Shown here: piece after piece, positions 27,248-35,126 of the stretch
Numbering within the stretch: the first letter of the stretch is position 1
How the letters are laid out: each line of letters starts with the position of its first letter
DNA from: Flagellimonas alvinocaridis
GTDB lineage: Bacteria; Bacteroidota; Bacteroidia; Flavobacteriales; Flavobacteriaceae
Reading direction: 5' to 3'
DNA length: 64,000 nucleotides
NCBI RefSeq assembly: GCF_004916895.1
Contig: NZ_SNTZ01000004.1
Span: 248,001-312,000, forward strand
Notes under the pieces: generated by a model
What the model was told of the DNA's origin: nothing
The model's database searches: none
What the model saw: only the letters and a program-made list of their open reading frames with translations
Position numbers and translations under genes: made by a program

Positions 27248-27925
27248 TTGAAAAAAATATTTCTTACCCTAGTTTTCATTAGTCTTATTACAAAATATTC
27301 ATTCAGCCAAGATGTATATGACACTATGTCAAATCAAATATGCAAGTGCATTGGCTCTAATGGAGCTGAAAACGTCGATCAAATGATGCCATGTATTGAA
27401 GATGCAATGCTTAAAAATGTCGAAGCACTAAAAGCAGAAAATGGCGTTGAATCAATAACCGAAATTGATACGGACTTAATGGGCAATAAAGTTGGTGCAA
27501 GATTGCTGAAAACTTGTGATTATGCTCTTAAGGTATTTGCCAACCAGCAAAAAGAAGAGAAAAAAATTGTTGCAAAACAACATAATTTGACTTGCGAGCA
27601 CCTAAAATCCGGCGATTTTTATTACCTAAATCAGAGTTCTTCGGATGCAAGCACTCCAGATACAACACATGTCACCATCTCAAATAACATGTTTTTAGAA
27701 AGAATGAATAATGGACGAACATATTCACTTTTGAATATAGAATGGAAGAGCGACTGCAAATTTGAGCTAGAATTTAAAGAAAGTAATGACCCTTTAAAAA
27801 AAGAACTTAGCCAACCAGGGGATAAATACCTTTATGAAGTAATGACAAATGGCCCTGAATCAATTGTAGTTAAAGTATTTTGGCAAAAAGAAGAATTTCA
27901 GGTTGAATTATTTAAATCGAAATAA
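27248..27925 (+). CDS. Secreted protein of unknown function, TTG start
   Basis: The 225-residue protein has a signal peptide (KKIFLTLVFISLITKYSFSQ) directly after a TTG codon; the only upstream in-frame codon of note is a stop, so TTG must be the start. The N-terminal half has four cysteines (ICKCIGS, MPCIED, KTCDYA), as in small DUF-type periplasmic proteins. The C-terminal half carries a lipocalin-like pattern of strands (TYSLLNIEWKSDCKFELEF). No firm family. Base composition is more AT-rich than the housekeeping genes around. Confidence 0.65.
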   Translation: MKKIFLTLVFISLITKYSFSQDVYDTMSNQICKCIGSNGAENVDQMMPCIEDAMLKNVEALKAENGVESITEIDTDLMGNKVGARLLKTCDYALKVFANQQKEEKKIVAKQHNLTCEHLKSGDFYYLNQSSSDASTPDTTHVTISNNMFLERMNNGRTYSLLNIEWKSDCKFELEFKESNDPLKKELSQPGDKYLYEVMTNGPESIVVKVFWQKEEFQVELFKSK

Positions 27926-27946
27926 CATTGCCCAACAAAGCAACAC

Positions 27947-28297
27947 ATGACCTTTAATAGCATCATAATACTTCCATGTTTGTTGACCGGCGCCATAGCC
28001 TTAATTGCCGGGCTTATCTTTAAAAACAATCCACCCAAACATATAAATTGGTGGTATGGGTATCGGACCAAACGCTCAATGAAAAATCAAAAGCAGTGGG
28101 ATTTTGCACAGAAACTGGGCGCAAAGAATATGATCAAATATTCCACAATTCCTTTTTTGACCTCCCTTTTCGGTTTTTTTATTGATACGGAACATATGGG
28201 GTGGAGTATTGGATCAGTGGTTGTAAGCACTCTTTTATGGGCATTTTTCAGTATTTACAAGACAGAAACTAAGCTCATATCGGAATTTGGCAAATGA
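27947..28297 (+). CDS. SdpI-family membrane protein
   Basis: The 116-residue protein has three membrane helices and the SdpI/YfhL signature between the first two: WWYGYRTKRSMKNQKQWDFAQK (shown in part: GYRTKRSMKN, ~38-47). In Bacillus SdpI gives immunity to a membrane toxin; most members have no tested role. No sdpC-like toxin gene is visible nearby. The start lies 21 bases after the preceding stop. Confidence 0.78.
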   Translation: MTFNSIIILPCLLTGAIALIAGLIFKNNPPKHINWWYGYRTKRSMKNQKQWDFAQKLGAKNMIKYSTIPFLTSLFGFFIDTEHMGWSIGSVVVSTLLWAFFSIYKTETKLISEFGK

Positions 28298-28444
28298 TTT
28301 CTGATTACTACAACGGCTGCAATCCAGTACACCCAACCATAACATAAACCCTCTCTCCCTTAACCAGCTCCCGATACTATTCGCGAAAAAAGCTGTATTT
28401 TACAACTAAACAAGACCTTGCTTGCTATAAGTTAAAGTGATACC

Positions 28445-28837
28445 ATGAGAAAAAATCTGATTGTACTGTTGATTTTCTTCCCTATTACGTTACTGGGCCA
28501 AGAATTGGAATGCTGTAAAACGACCAGTGAAGTTGAAGACCATTTAAATGGATATTGGCAAATGAAGGATTCCAACCCAAAAGAACAGATACGGTTTGAG
28601 TTCAACAATGGCAATGGAAGGTTTTGGAAATACACGCTTAACCATAAAGGTGAGGTGACCAAGTCTGAAGAAATTGATCAAACCTTGGAAATATTTAAAT
28701 CTGAATCTGGGTTTGAAATTGATTGGAGCAATGGAAATAGAATCGGCACTTCACAAATTAAAATCCTAAACCCAACAAACCTTGTTTTTGTAAGAAGGGA
28801 TGGAAAAAAAACCGAGTTTTCTAAAATTATAGATTAA
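28445..28837 (+). CDS. Small secreted lipocalin-like protein
   Basis: The 130-residue protein has a signal peptide (LIVLLIFFPITLLGQ) and a domain with GYWQMKDSNP (~34-43) and alternating strands ending in LVFVRRDGKKTEFSKI. The pattern of GxW plus antiparallel strands is like lipocalin-like domain proteins common in Bacteroidota. Ligand unknown. It belongs to the run of accessory small genes. Confidence 0.6.
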   Translation: MRKNLIVLLIFFPITLLGQELECCKTTSEVEDHLNGYWQMKDSNPKEQIRFEFNNGNGRFWKYTLNHKGEVTKSEEIDQTLEIFKSESGFEIDWSNGNRIGTSQIKILNPTNLVFVRRDGKKTEFSKIID

Positions 28838-28873
28838 TATACGGTAAAGAGCAGGTTACAATATTCTCAAAAT

Positions 28874-29647
28874 ATGAACATTTGTGAACTTTGCAAAAAG
28901 AATGAAGCAGACAAAAGGAATTCGCACATCATTCCTAAGTTTTTATCCAAACGACTATTTGAATATACAAAGCCTAGACATCTTTTAAGTATTAATAGAA
29001 AAGGAGAGCCTCGAAAAATTCAAGATACTCCTAAAGAACATAATATTTTATGTTCCCAATGCGAAAAACGATTTGAAATCTTAGAGACCTACTTTTCCAA
29101 AAAAATTACATCAATAAATGATTTCAATAATCAAGGAGGCAAATTTTTTGTCGAAGATTATGGGGAAAACCAACTTTTAAGATGCATAAAAATTAATCCT
29201 ACTTCGTTTAAGCTATTTATCTATTCAATTATATGGCGTGTCTCCATTTCCAAACTTCAGATATTTGAAAAGTTTAAATTACCAGAAAGCATCGAATCTG
29301 AATTAAGGTTTTTTCTAGATGAAAACTTAAAGTCAAGTCACTCAAAAATGCTTAATTCTTTTGAGAGAATTAGCAACCTTCCCAATTATCATTTTACAGT
29401 AATCAAACCTATATCACGCAATGACAAAACTCGAGGCATACTAACAGCATATCAAATGGCTCCTAACAATTTTTGCATTTTTACCGTTGATTATTTAATC
29501 TTCTTTTTTGATAAAGAGGAAAAAATTGACCCAGCCTTTAAATTTTATTCAAACAAACAAAATGAGATAGTGAAAATTGTTGTTTCTGCCGTTAGTGGTT
29601 GGCAAAAATTAACTAAAGCAGTTGTATTTAAAATGCTTAGAAAATAG
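28874..29647 (+). CDS. HNH-like zinc-motif protein, unknown function
   Basis: The 257-residue protein opens with CELC (~4-7), SHIIPKFLSKRLF (~17-29) and CSQCEKRF (~60-67). Two CxxC pairs around an SHIIP motif recall the treble-clef zinc site of HNH endonucleases, but I cannot align the second catalytic histidine. The remaining ~190 residues are helical, with no recognised domain. The gene is strikingly AT-rich next to all others in the window, which suggests recent acquisition. Possible roles include a nuclease of a defence or mobile system, but no partner gene is visible. Confidence 0.6.
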   Translation: MNICELCKKNEADKRNSHIIPKFLSKRLFEYTKPRHLLSINRKGEPRKIQDTPKEHNILCSQCEKRFEILETYFSKKITSINDFNNQGGKFFVEDYGENQLLRCIKINPTSFKLFIYSIIWRVSISKLQIFEKFKLPESIESELRFFLDENLKSSHSKMLNSFERISNLPNYHFTVIKPISRNDKTRGILTAYQMAPNNFCIFTVDYLIFFFDKEEKIDPAFKFYSNKQNEIVKIVVSAVSGWQKLTKAVVFKMLRK

Positions 29648-29656
29648 ATGTGATAC

Positions 29657-29857
29657 CTAATCCCCTGTTTTATCCCTCAACCAACCCCCAATCCCCTTTA
29701 ACGCCTCCACTACGCTTTGGACTTCCCTTCGGGAAAAGGTATCCTCCTCCAAGTAGAACAGCATCACCACCCCAAGGTCCAAGATATCGGCCAATTGGTC
29801 CGGGGTACCGTAGCCTTCCTTGATAAACTCTTGTAATTTTTTGTTCTTTTGGGACAT
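29657..29857 (-). CDS. Small acidic/basic protein, unknown function
   Basis: The 66-residue protein contains QLADILDLGVVMLFYLEEDT and ends in VVEALKGIGGWLRDKTGD. The codon choice is like that of the conserved genes here, not the AT-rich neighbour. It has no signal peptide. A TACATTTG box (29862-29869, minus strand) ends only four bases before the ATG, so the transcript could be leaderless. No family recognised. Confidence 0.5.
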   Translation of the reverse strand: MSQKNKKLQEFIKEGYGTPDQLADILDLGVVMLFYLEEDTFSRREVQSVVEALKGIGGWLRDKTGD

Positions 29858-29910
29858 GTCTCAAATGTAGATAAGCTTTTGGTTTTAAGGGTCATAATAA
29901 ATTATGACTG

Positions 29911-30003
29911 CACAAAAAAAATAAAGTTTCCGCCAACACTTACACGCTCTACACTATTGCACTCGCCCTTGATATTGATCTTAAGGAGCTTTTTCAGCTT
30001 TAA
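29911..30003 (+). pseudogene. Remnant of a Cro/CI-type (XRE) regulator
   Basis: One frame reads KVSANTYTLYTIALALDIDL then KELFQL and a stop at 30003. This is the last helix and tail of a helix-turn-helix_3 domain, where the pattern (T)YTLYxIAxALxIxLKELF is typical. Upstream the frame holds a stop at 29905-29907 and no start or helix-turn-helix, so only the 3' end remains. It lies in a gap of 270 bases otherwise without genes. Confidence 0.6.
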
Positions 30004-30128
30004 AAAGTAAGCCCCCATACTCTCCCGTAAGAAGCTATATATTTCATACCTTTAAGTGGAGTCCAGCAACCACACAAAAAACGGGGCGTAACCCAAAAGC
30101 CAAACGAGTAGGAACTAAATTCAACAAC

Positions 30129-30401
30129 ATGCCAAAGTATGTCATTGAGCGAGAAATACCGGGTGCCGGTAATTTATCCGCCGATCAGCTCAAGGGAATA
30201 TCGCAGACTAGCTGCGGTGTTCTCAGAAACATGGGGCCAGAGATCCAATGGATACAGAGCTATGTCACCGGGGACAAGGTCTATTGCGTGTACATAGCCC
30301 CCAACACGGACATGGTACGGGAACATGCCAAGCAGGGCGGGTTTCCTGTAAATTCGGTGAGCGAGGTGGCCACCATTATTGATCCCACCACCGCCGAGTA
30401 G
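30129..30401 (+). CDS. DUF4242 (SCO4226-like, nickel-binding) protein
   Basis: The 90-residue protein has the DUF4242 pattern: MPKYVIEREIPGAG start, QTSCGVL (~26-32), IQWIQSYVTGDKVYCVYIAPN and EHAKQGGFPVNSVSEV. The family has a ferredoxin-like fold, and one Streptomyces member binds nickel; function is otherwise unknown. It sits in front of a DinB-fold gene. Confidence 0.8.
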   Translation: MPKYVIEREIPGAGNLSADQLKGISQTSCGVLRNMGPEIQWIQSYVTGDKVYCVYIAPNTDMVREHAKQGGFPVNSVSEVATIIDPTTAE

Positions 30402-30486
30402 GCCAAGGCCCATTCCGCAAGTAAAGACCATGGTCCACATGGGCACATGGCAGATAATCTATGATTTCAACACAACCCCCAACTCT

Positions 30487-30978
30487 ATGAAATATACCCC
30501 AAAAGACGGCTTCCCCTACTACTATGAACTGGTCCAAGACAAGGACCTTAACCAGCTTTTTTTCTCCACGGACACCTTTATGTTTCTTCAATCCATTGGT
30601 AAGGAAAAGGCAGCCCACCGCTATGCCCCAAACAAATGGAGCATCAAGCAGATCGTGGGACACATTGCCGACCACGAGCGTATAAAAATGTTCAGGGCCT
30701 TCCAATTGAGCAGGAAACAAGAGGTACAATTATGGGGGTATGATCAAGAATCCTTGGTCAATAACAGCCGTTTTGATGAGCTTTCCCTACAACAATTGAT
30801 CAATGACCTTTTGCATGTTAGGCAAGCCTCCCAAAGTTTTATCGGCACCCTTTCCGAACATCAATTACAGTTGAAGGGCCAAGCAAAGCATCATACCATT
30901 ACCCTCGAAGATTTCCTCAAATCCATCATCGGTCACGAAGCACACCATATCAACATCGTCAAGGAAAGATATCTTTAA
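30487..30978 (+). CDS. DinB-family protein
   Basis: The 163-residue protein has the DinB four-helix fold with metal-binding histidines in WSIKQIVGHIADHERI (~51-66) and GHEAHHINIVKE (~150-161). DinB-like proteins include thiol-dependent transferases such as bacillithiol S-transferases. The ATG at 30487 is chosen; in-frame starts at 30430 and 30439 would add 16-19 residues not typical of the family. A terminator follows. Confidence 0.8.
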   Translation: MKYTPKDGFPYYYELVQDKDLNQLFFSTDTFMFLQSIGKEKAAHRYAPNKWSIKQIVGHIADHERIKMFRAFQLSRKQEVQLWGYDQESLVNNSRFDELSLQQLINDLLHVRQASQSFIGTLSEHQLQLKGQAKHHTITLEDFLKSIIGHEAHHINIVKERYL

Positions 30979-30980
30979 GA

Positions 30981-31014
30981 AAAAGCCCTCCCCAAGAAAA
31001 AACAGGGCTTTTGA
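30981..31014 (+). terminator. Terminator after the DinB gene
   Basis: AAAAGCCCT (30981-30989) and AGGGCTTTT (31004-31012) pair, with a short T-tract at the end. It separates the DinB gene from egtB. Confidence 0.75.
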
Positions 31015-31083
31015 CGTTAAGGTTACCTGCATGCTCCCGACCAAACCATCATAATTGGCTATCTTTAAGCAAACACACCCATT

Positions 31084-32244
31084 ATGATCCTTACCGATGC
31101 CTTGTTGGATTTCTTTCTAGAGACCCGGCAACACACCGAATCCATTTGCCAACCGCTGGAGATAGAGGACTATGTGGTACAGCCCATTGTAGATGTGAGC
31201 CCGCCCAAATGGCACTTGGGCCACACCACTTGGTTTTTTGAGGAATTCATCCTAAAACCGCACGCTAAGGACTATGTTGAGTTTCATGCCGATTTTTCCT
31301 TTGTCTTCAACAGTTATTATGAAACCGTAGGTAAACGGGTGGTACGTTCCGATCGTGGGAACCTCTCTCGACCTTCGGTAAAAAAGGTGTATGAGTACCG
31401 AAACCATGTTACCCAAGCTATCAAGGGTTTCTTTTCAGGGCCACAGAGCGAAGAACTGCGGGCTGTTCTGGAAATTGGCATTCACCACGAAAAACAGCAC
31501 CAAGAACTATTGCTCACGGACATTAAATACATTTTGGGGAACAATCCGCTTTTGCCGGTCTATTCGGAGCAGTTCCAGGACCACCCCAAAGAGATACATG
31601 CGCAAGATTGGATCGCTGTTGATGGAGGTCTGTATGAGATTGGCCATGCCACTGAATCTTTTTGTTACGACAATGAGTTGGGTCGGCACAAGGTGTATCT
31701 CCAACCTTATGAAATTTCCAACAAGTTGGTCACCAATGGTGAGTTTGCAGCGTTTATTTTGGATGGGGGTTATCAACGTTTTGATCTTTGGCATGCCGAA
31801 GGTTGGGATTGGGTAAATCAAAATCAGATAAAAGCCCCGCTATATTGGCACCAAATAAATGGGGAATGGCACCACTACACGGCCCAAGGGCTTCAAAAAC
31901 TGGATTTGGAGACCCCAGTGACACACATTTCCTATTTTGAGGCCTTTGCCTATGCCCAATGGAAGGGCCATCGCCTGCCCACCGAGTTTGAATGGGAGGT
32001 GGCCCAAGCATTTTTTCCTTGGGGTAAGCGTTGGGAATGGACAGAAAGTGCCTACCTGCCCTACCCCAACTACCAAAAACCGGATGGTGCCCTAGGCGAA
32101 TACAACGGCAAGTTTATGGTGAGCCAAAAAGTGCTCCGTGGCGGTTCTGTGGCCACTCCCGAAAAACACACACGGCATACCTACCGTAATTTTTTCCATC
32201 CACAATTACGTTGGCAATTTACTGGATTAAGGTTGGCCAAATAA
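31084..32244 (+). CDS. egtB: Ergothioneine biosynthesis protein EgtB (sulfoxide synthase)
   Basis: The 386-residue enzyme is a non-haem iron oxygenase that couples hercynine with a thiol to the sulfoxide intermediate of ergothioneine. It has a DinB_2 N-domain with iron ligands in PPKWHLGHTTWF (~40-51) and IHHEKQHQELLLTDIKY (~137-153), and a C-terminal formylglycine-generating-enzyme-like domain (LPTEFEWEVAQ, VLRGGSVATPEKHTRHTYRNFF in part). Because no egtA or egtC is near, it may use cysteine directly. It is followed by egtD after 16 bases. The only promoter-like box seen is TATCTTTA near 31061. Confidence 0.92.
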   Translation: MILTDALLDFFLETRQHTESICQPLEIEDYVVQPIVDVSPPKWHLGHTTWFFEEFILKPHAKDYVEFHADFSFVFNSYYETVGKRVVRSDRGNLSRPSVKKVYEYRNHVTQAIKGFFSGPQSEELRAVLEIGIHHEKQHQELLLTDIKYILGNNPLLPVYSEQFQDHPKEIHAQDWIAVDGGLYEIGHATESFCYDNELGRHKVYLQPYEISNKLVTNGEFAAFILDGGYQRFDLWHAEGWDWVNQNQIKAPLYWHQINGEWHHYTAQGLQKLDLETPVTHISYFEAFAYAQWKGHRLPTEFEWEVAQAFFPWGKRWEWTESAYLPYPNYQKPDGALGEYNGKFMVSQKVLRGGSVATPEKHTRHTYRNFFHPQLRWQFTGLRLAK

Positions 32245-32260
32245 TTCCGACTCACCTGTT

Positions 32261-33226
32261 ATGCAAAAAAATCCAACCACATTCGCCTCCATTTTTGAGC
32301 AAGAGGTGTACGAGGGCCTCATGGCCCATCCCAAGCGTCTTTCCTCCAAATATTTTTATGATGAAGTGGGCGACAAGCTCTTTCAGGACATCATGGCCAT
32401 GCCGGAATATTATCTTACCGATTGTGAGTTTGCCATTCTGGAGAGCCATAAAGATGAGATCGTGGACCTCTTTAAGGCTGATGGGAGTGCTTTCAGCCTA
32501 TTTGAACTGGGAGCCGGGGATGGCAAAAAGACCAAGATCTTGCTTCGGCATCTTATTAAAAATGGGGTTACGTTTGATTATAGGCCCATTGATATCAGTC
32601 AGAATGCCCTTGACCAGCTTGAACAATCTTTGCACGAGGAAATCCCCGAAGTGGAGATCAACCCAATCCAGGGCACTTATTTTGATTCGCTCCGCGATAT
32701 TGGAAACAGCAATGGCAGACGAAAGGTGATTCTATTCCTGGGTTCCAACATTGGCAACCTGTTGCACCCCCAAGCGGTTGAATTTCTTGGAAATCTTAGA
32801 AGTTCCATCAACCATGGGGATTTGATCTTTATGGGATTCGACCAGAAAAAGAACCCGCAGACCATTTTGGATGCCTATAATGACAAAACGGGCATTACCG
32901 AGGCGTTCAACAAGAATATATTGGCTCGCATCAATAAAGAAATGGGCGGCAATTTTGAGCTGGATAATTTTCTCCACTGGGAAGTTTACGACCCTGAAAC
33001 GGGAACCGCCAAAAGCTATTTGGTGTCCAAGAAAGCCCAAACGGTGACCATTGAAAGTTTAGGTCTTGAAATCCGTCTAAGGGAATGGGAAACCATACAT
33101 ACAGAGATTTCCCAAAAATATGACGATGCCATTGTAGAATGGTTGGCCAAACAGGTAAACCTTAAAATGGTCACCCAATTTTCAGATGACAGACAATGGT
33201 ACAAAAACCATGTATTTAAAAAATAA
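32261..33226 (+). CDS. egtD: L-histidine N-alpha-methyltransferase EgtD
   Basis: The 321-residue SAM-dependent enzyme trimethylates histidine to hercynine, the first step of ergothioneine synthesis. It shows SSKYFYDEVGDKLF (~27-40), the SAM loop FELGAGDGKKTKIL (~83-96), FLGSNIGNLLHPQA (~158-171) and NDKTGITEAFNKN (~208-220), all typical of EgtD. It follows egtB in one operon and supplies its substrate. A DUF427 gene starts four bases after its stop. Confidence 0.94.
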   Translation: MQKNPTTFASIFEQEVYEGLMAHPKRLSSKYFYDEVGDKLFQDIMAMPEYYLTDCEFAILESHKDEIVDLFKADGSAFSLFELGAGDGKKTKILLRHLIKNGVTFDYRPIDISQNALDQLEQSLHEEIPEVEINPIQGTYFDSLRDIGNSNGRRKVILFLGSNIGNLLHPQAVEFLGNLRSSINHGDLIFMGFDQKKNPQTILDAYNDKTGITEAFNKNILARINKEMGGNFELDNFLHWEVYDPETGTAKSYLVSKKAQTVTIESLGLEIRLREWETIHTEISQKYDDAIVEWLAKQVNLKMVTQFSDDRQWYKNHVFKK

Positions 33227-33230
33227 GCCT

Positions 33231-33512
33231 ATGAAAGCCATTTGGAACGATACGGTAATAGCGGAAAGCAATGATACCGTGGTGATTGAAAACAACCACT
33301 ATTTTCCTGAAGACAGTATTAAAAAAGAATTTTTTAAACCCAGTACAAGCCACACCACATGCCCTTGGAAAGGTCAAGCCTCGTACTACACCTTGGAAGT
33401 TGAGGGAAAAGAAAATCCCGATGCTGCGTGGTATTATCCCGAAACCAGTGAACTGGCCCGTGCCATTAAGGGCAGGGTAGCATTTTGGAAAGGAGTCACC
33501 ATTGAAGCTTAG
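33231..33512 (+). CDS. DUF427 domain protein
   Basis: The 93-residue protein has the DUF427 pattern: KAIWNDTVIAES start, NNHYFPEDSIK, TTCPWKGQASYYTL (~43-56) and a final VAFWKGVTIE. Function is unknown. It follows egtD by four bases, so it is very likely in the ergothioneine operon. The ATG at 33231 is used; the in-frame ATG 45 bases earlier lies inside egtD. Confidence 0.88.
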   Translation: MKAIWNDTVIAESNDTVVIENNHYFPEDSIKKEFFKPSTSHTTCPWKGQASYYTLEVEGKENPDAAWYYPETSELARAIKGRVAFWKGVTIEA

Positions 33513-33526
33513 AGCTCCAATGGTGA
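33496..33526 (+). terminator. Hairpin across the DUF427 stop codon
   Basis: TCACCATTG (33496-33504) pairs with CAATGGTGA (33518-33526), with AGCT/AGCT inside and the stop codon in the loop. No T-tract follows, so it is a weak terminator or a transcript-end stabiliser between convergent genes. Confidence 0.4.
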
Positions 33527-33539
33527 TTTATAGCATAAG

Positions 33540-33836
33540 TTAAAGTTCCAGAACAGCGTTTTCTGTCCCGGCGTAGTCGTTCCATTGGAAACGATCAGCC
33601 TCATCATCATTGGTGTAGGCACCATCAATAAGGTATCTAAACTCGTAAGCGTTCTCTGTAGGAAGGTCAAAAGTTCCTTTGAAGGTTCCGTTCTTCAATT
33701 TCTTCAACGTGCTGCTTTTGGGGTTCCAGTTGTTGAAATCACCAACTACCGCAACTTTCTTTGCCTCTTCTGCCGGTACTGAAAAAGTAACTTTGCAAAC
33801 AGGCTTGCTCTTTAGGTATTGCTTCTTAATTGCCAT
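33540..33836 (-). CDS. Stand-alone isoamylase early-set (AMPK/CBM48-like) domain protein
   Basis: The 98-residue protein is a single E-set beta-sandwich: CKVTFSVPAEEAKKVAVVGDF (in part: KVAVVGDFNNWNP, ~27-39), FKGTFDLP, YEFRYLIDG (~64-72) and a terminal WNDYAG. The GDFNNW and RYLIDG words are those of glycogen-binding modules of AMPK-beta and isoamylase type. Alone it may bind alpha-glucan or act as a partner of another protein; this is inference. The ATG at 33836 is used; the in-frame GTG upstream is unlikely. Confidence 0.85.
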   Translation of the reverse strand: MAIKKQYLKSKPVCKVTFSVPAEEAKKVAVVGDFNNWNPKSSTLKKLKNGTFKGTFDLPTENAYEFRYLIDGAYTNDDEADRFQWNDYAGTENAVLEL

Positions 33837-33992
33837 GGTCTTAAAATTAAAATCCACTGCAAAGCAATATATAAAACCGCTTATTTACAATTAGTTAAGT
33901 TCGATTTATCAAATTGATAAAATCTACCTAACCATAAGATCACTTTTGGTAAAAACCATAGACGGTTTTTTTCAAAAAGAAATTCTGGGTCT

Positions 33993-35072
33993 TCAAGTTG
34001 TTAGCAATTTGGCAATTGCCTCTATTTCCTCCACAGTGTTATAAAAATGAAAGCTCAATCGGATTCCATCCCCCCTCAAGGCGCAGACCACATCTTCCTT
34101 ACCTAGCTTTTTAAAGAGTTGCCCATCTCCCTTAATGTTGAAAATAGTGCTGTGCACCTCCCGTTTCAGCACAGATTTGTCCAGAAGGTCCAGTTCCCCA
34201 AATACTGTAATTGCCGTATTGGACAGTTTTTTCAATTGGGCCTGTATATGCTGCATACCGATGTTGTCCAGAAACTCCAAGGAAAATTGAAGGCTCCCAA
34301 AATTTAAGGAATCCAGATGGCCAGGTTCCAAATATTTACAAAAGTGCACATTGTCCCGTTTGGATTCATCCCGGTCCACGGAGCCGTTCCCCATGGTCTT
34401 TAGATTAAATCGGTCTCTTGCCCCGTCCTTCACCAAAACAAAACCATTGCCGTAACCTGCCAAGAGCCATTTATAGGAACTGGCCAACAAAACATCTATT
34501 CCAGAATCCTTAAAACTGAAGTCCTGGATGCCACAAAACTGGGTGCCATCTGCAATGATCAATAGTTCGGGATTATCCTTTTTCAACTGCTTCAAAAATT
34601 CTAGATCTACCTGAATTCCATTGATCCACTGAACCAAGCTCAAGGCCAAAACATTGAACTTTCCCGTTTTTATCTTGGTAAGGATATTTTCCTCCAGGTA
34701 TTCATTGATCCCCACATAATCCCTCGGGAAATTTCGAGTCTCAAACGGCCAATTCAAGGAAGGGTAATCATTGCTCAAGAGCAGCACATTTTGGTCTTTG
34801 TCCAATCCCTCTAAAAGCATGTTGAGCCCCAAACTAAAATTGGGCACCAAAGCCACGTTATTGGGTTTGCAGTCAAAGAACCGCGCTACGGTTTCCTTGA
34901 CCTTGGGCATGTGCTCAAAACTCTTAGCCTTCATGTCGCTTCCCCCAATCAGATAATCCAAATCATGTCCTTGGCGCCATTCCATTAAATCTTCACTCAA
35001 CAATCCCGTTGCGGCCGTGTTGGCATAGATACATTGATTAAGCACGGGGAATTTTTTTCTTAGGCTTTGCAT
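33993..35072 (-). CDS. Class-V aminotransferase-fold protein
   Basis: The 359-residue protein has the PLP fold of cysteine desulfurases: NAATGLL-like start (IYANTAATGLLS), the PLP aspartate in IIADGTQFCG, and the lysine in LLASSYKWLLAGYGNGF. It lacks the desulfurase active cysteine loop that I would expect, so its substrate is open; kynureninase- or isopenicillin-epimerase-like relatives exist. ATG 35072 fits the family start; ATG at 35123 would overlap the divergent promoter region. Confidence 0.8.
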   Translation of the reverse strand: MQSLRKKFPVLNQCIYANTAATGLLSEDLMEWRQGHDLDYLIGGSDMKAKSFEHMPKVKETVARFFDCKPNNVALVPNFSLGLNMLLEGLDKDQNVLLLSNDYPSLNWPFETRNFPRDYVGINEYLEENILTKIKTGKFNVLALSLVQWINGIQVDLEFLKQLKKDNPELLIIADGTQFCGIQDFSFKDSGIDVLLASSYKWLLAGYGNGFVLVKDGARDRFNLKTMGNGSVDRDESKRDNVHFCKYLEPGHLDSLNFGSLQFSLEFLDNIGMQHIQAQLKKLSNTAITVFGELDLLDKSVLKREVHSTIFNIKGDGQLFKKLGKEDVVCALRGDGIRLSFHFYNTVEEIEAIAKLLTT

Positions 35073-35098
35073 AGCTGAGGTTTTGGATACAATTGCGT

Positions 35099-35106
35099 TA
35101 TATTTG
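35099..35106 (+). promoter_or_regulatory. -7 box of the 2TM-folA operon
   Basis: TATATTTG fits TAnnTTTG and ends 20 bases before the ATG of the 2TM gene. No TTG stands at the expected place. Confidence 0.45.
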
Positions 35107-35126
35107 TTGTTAAAGATAGCCATTCC

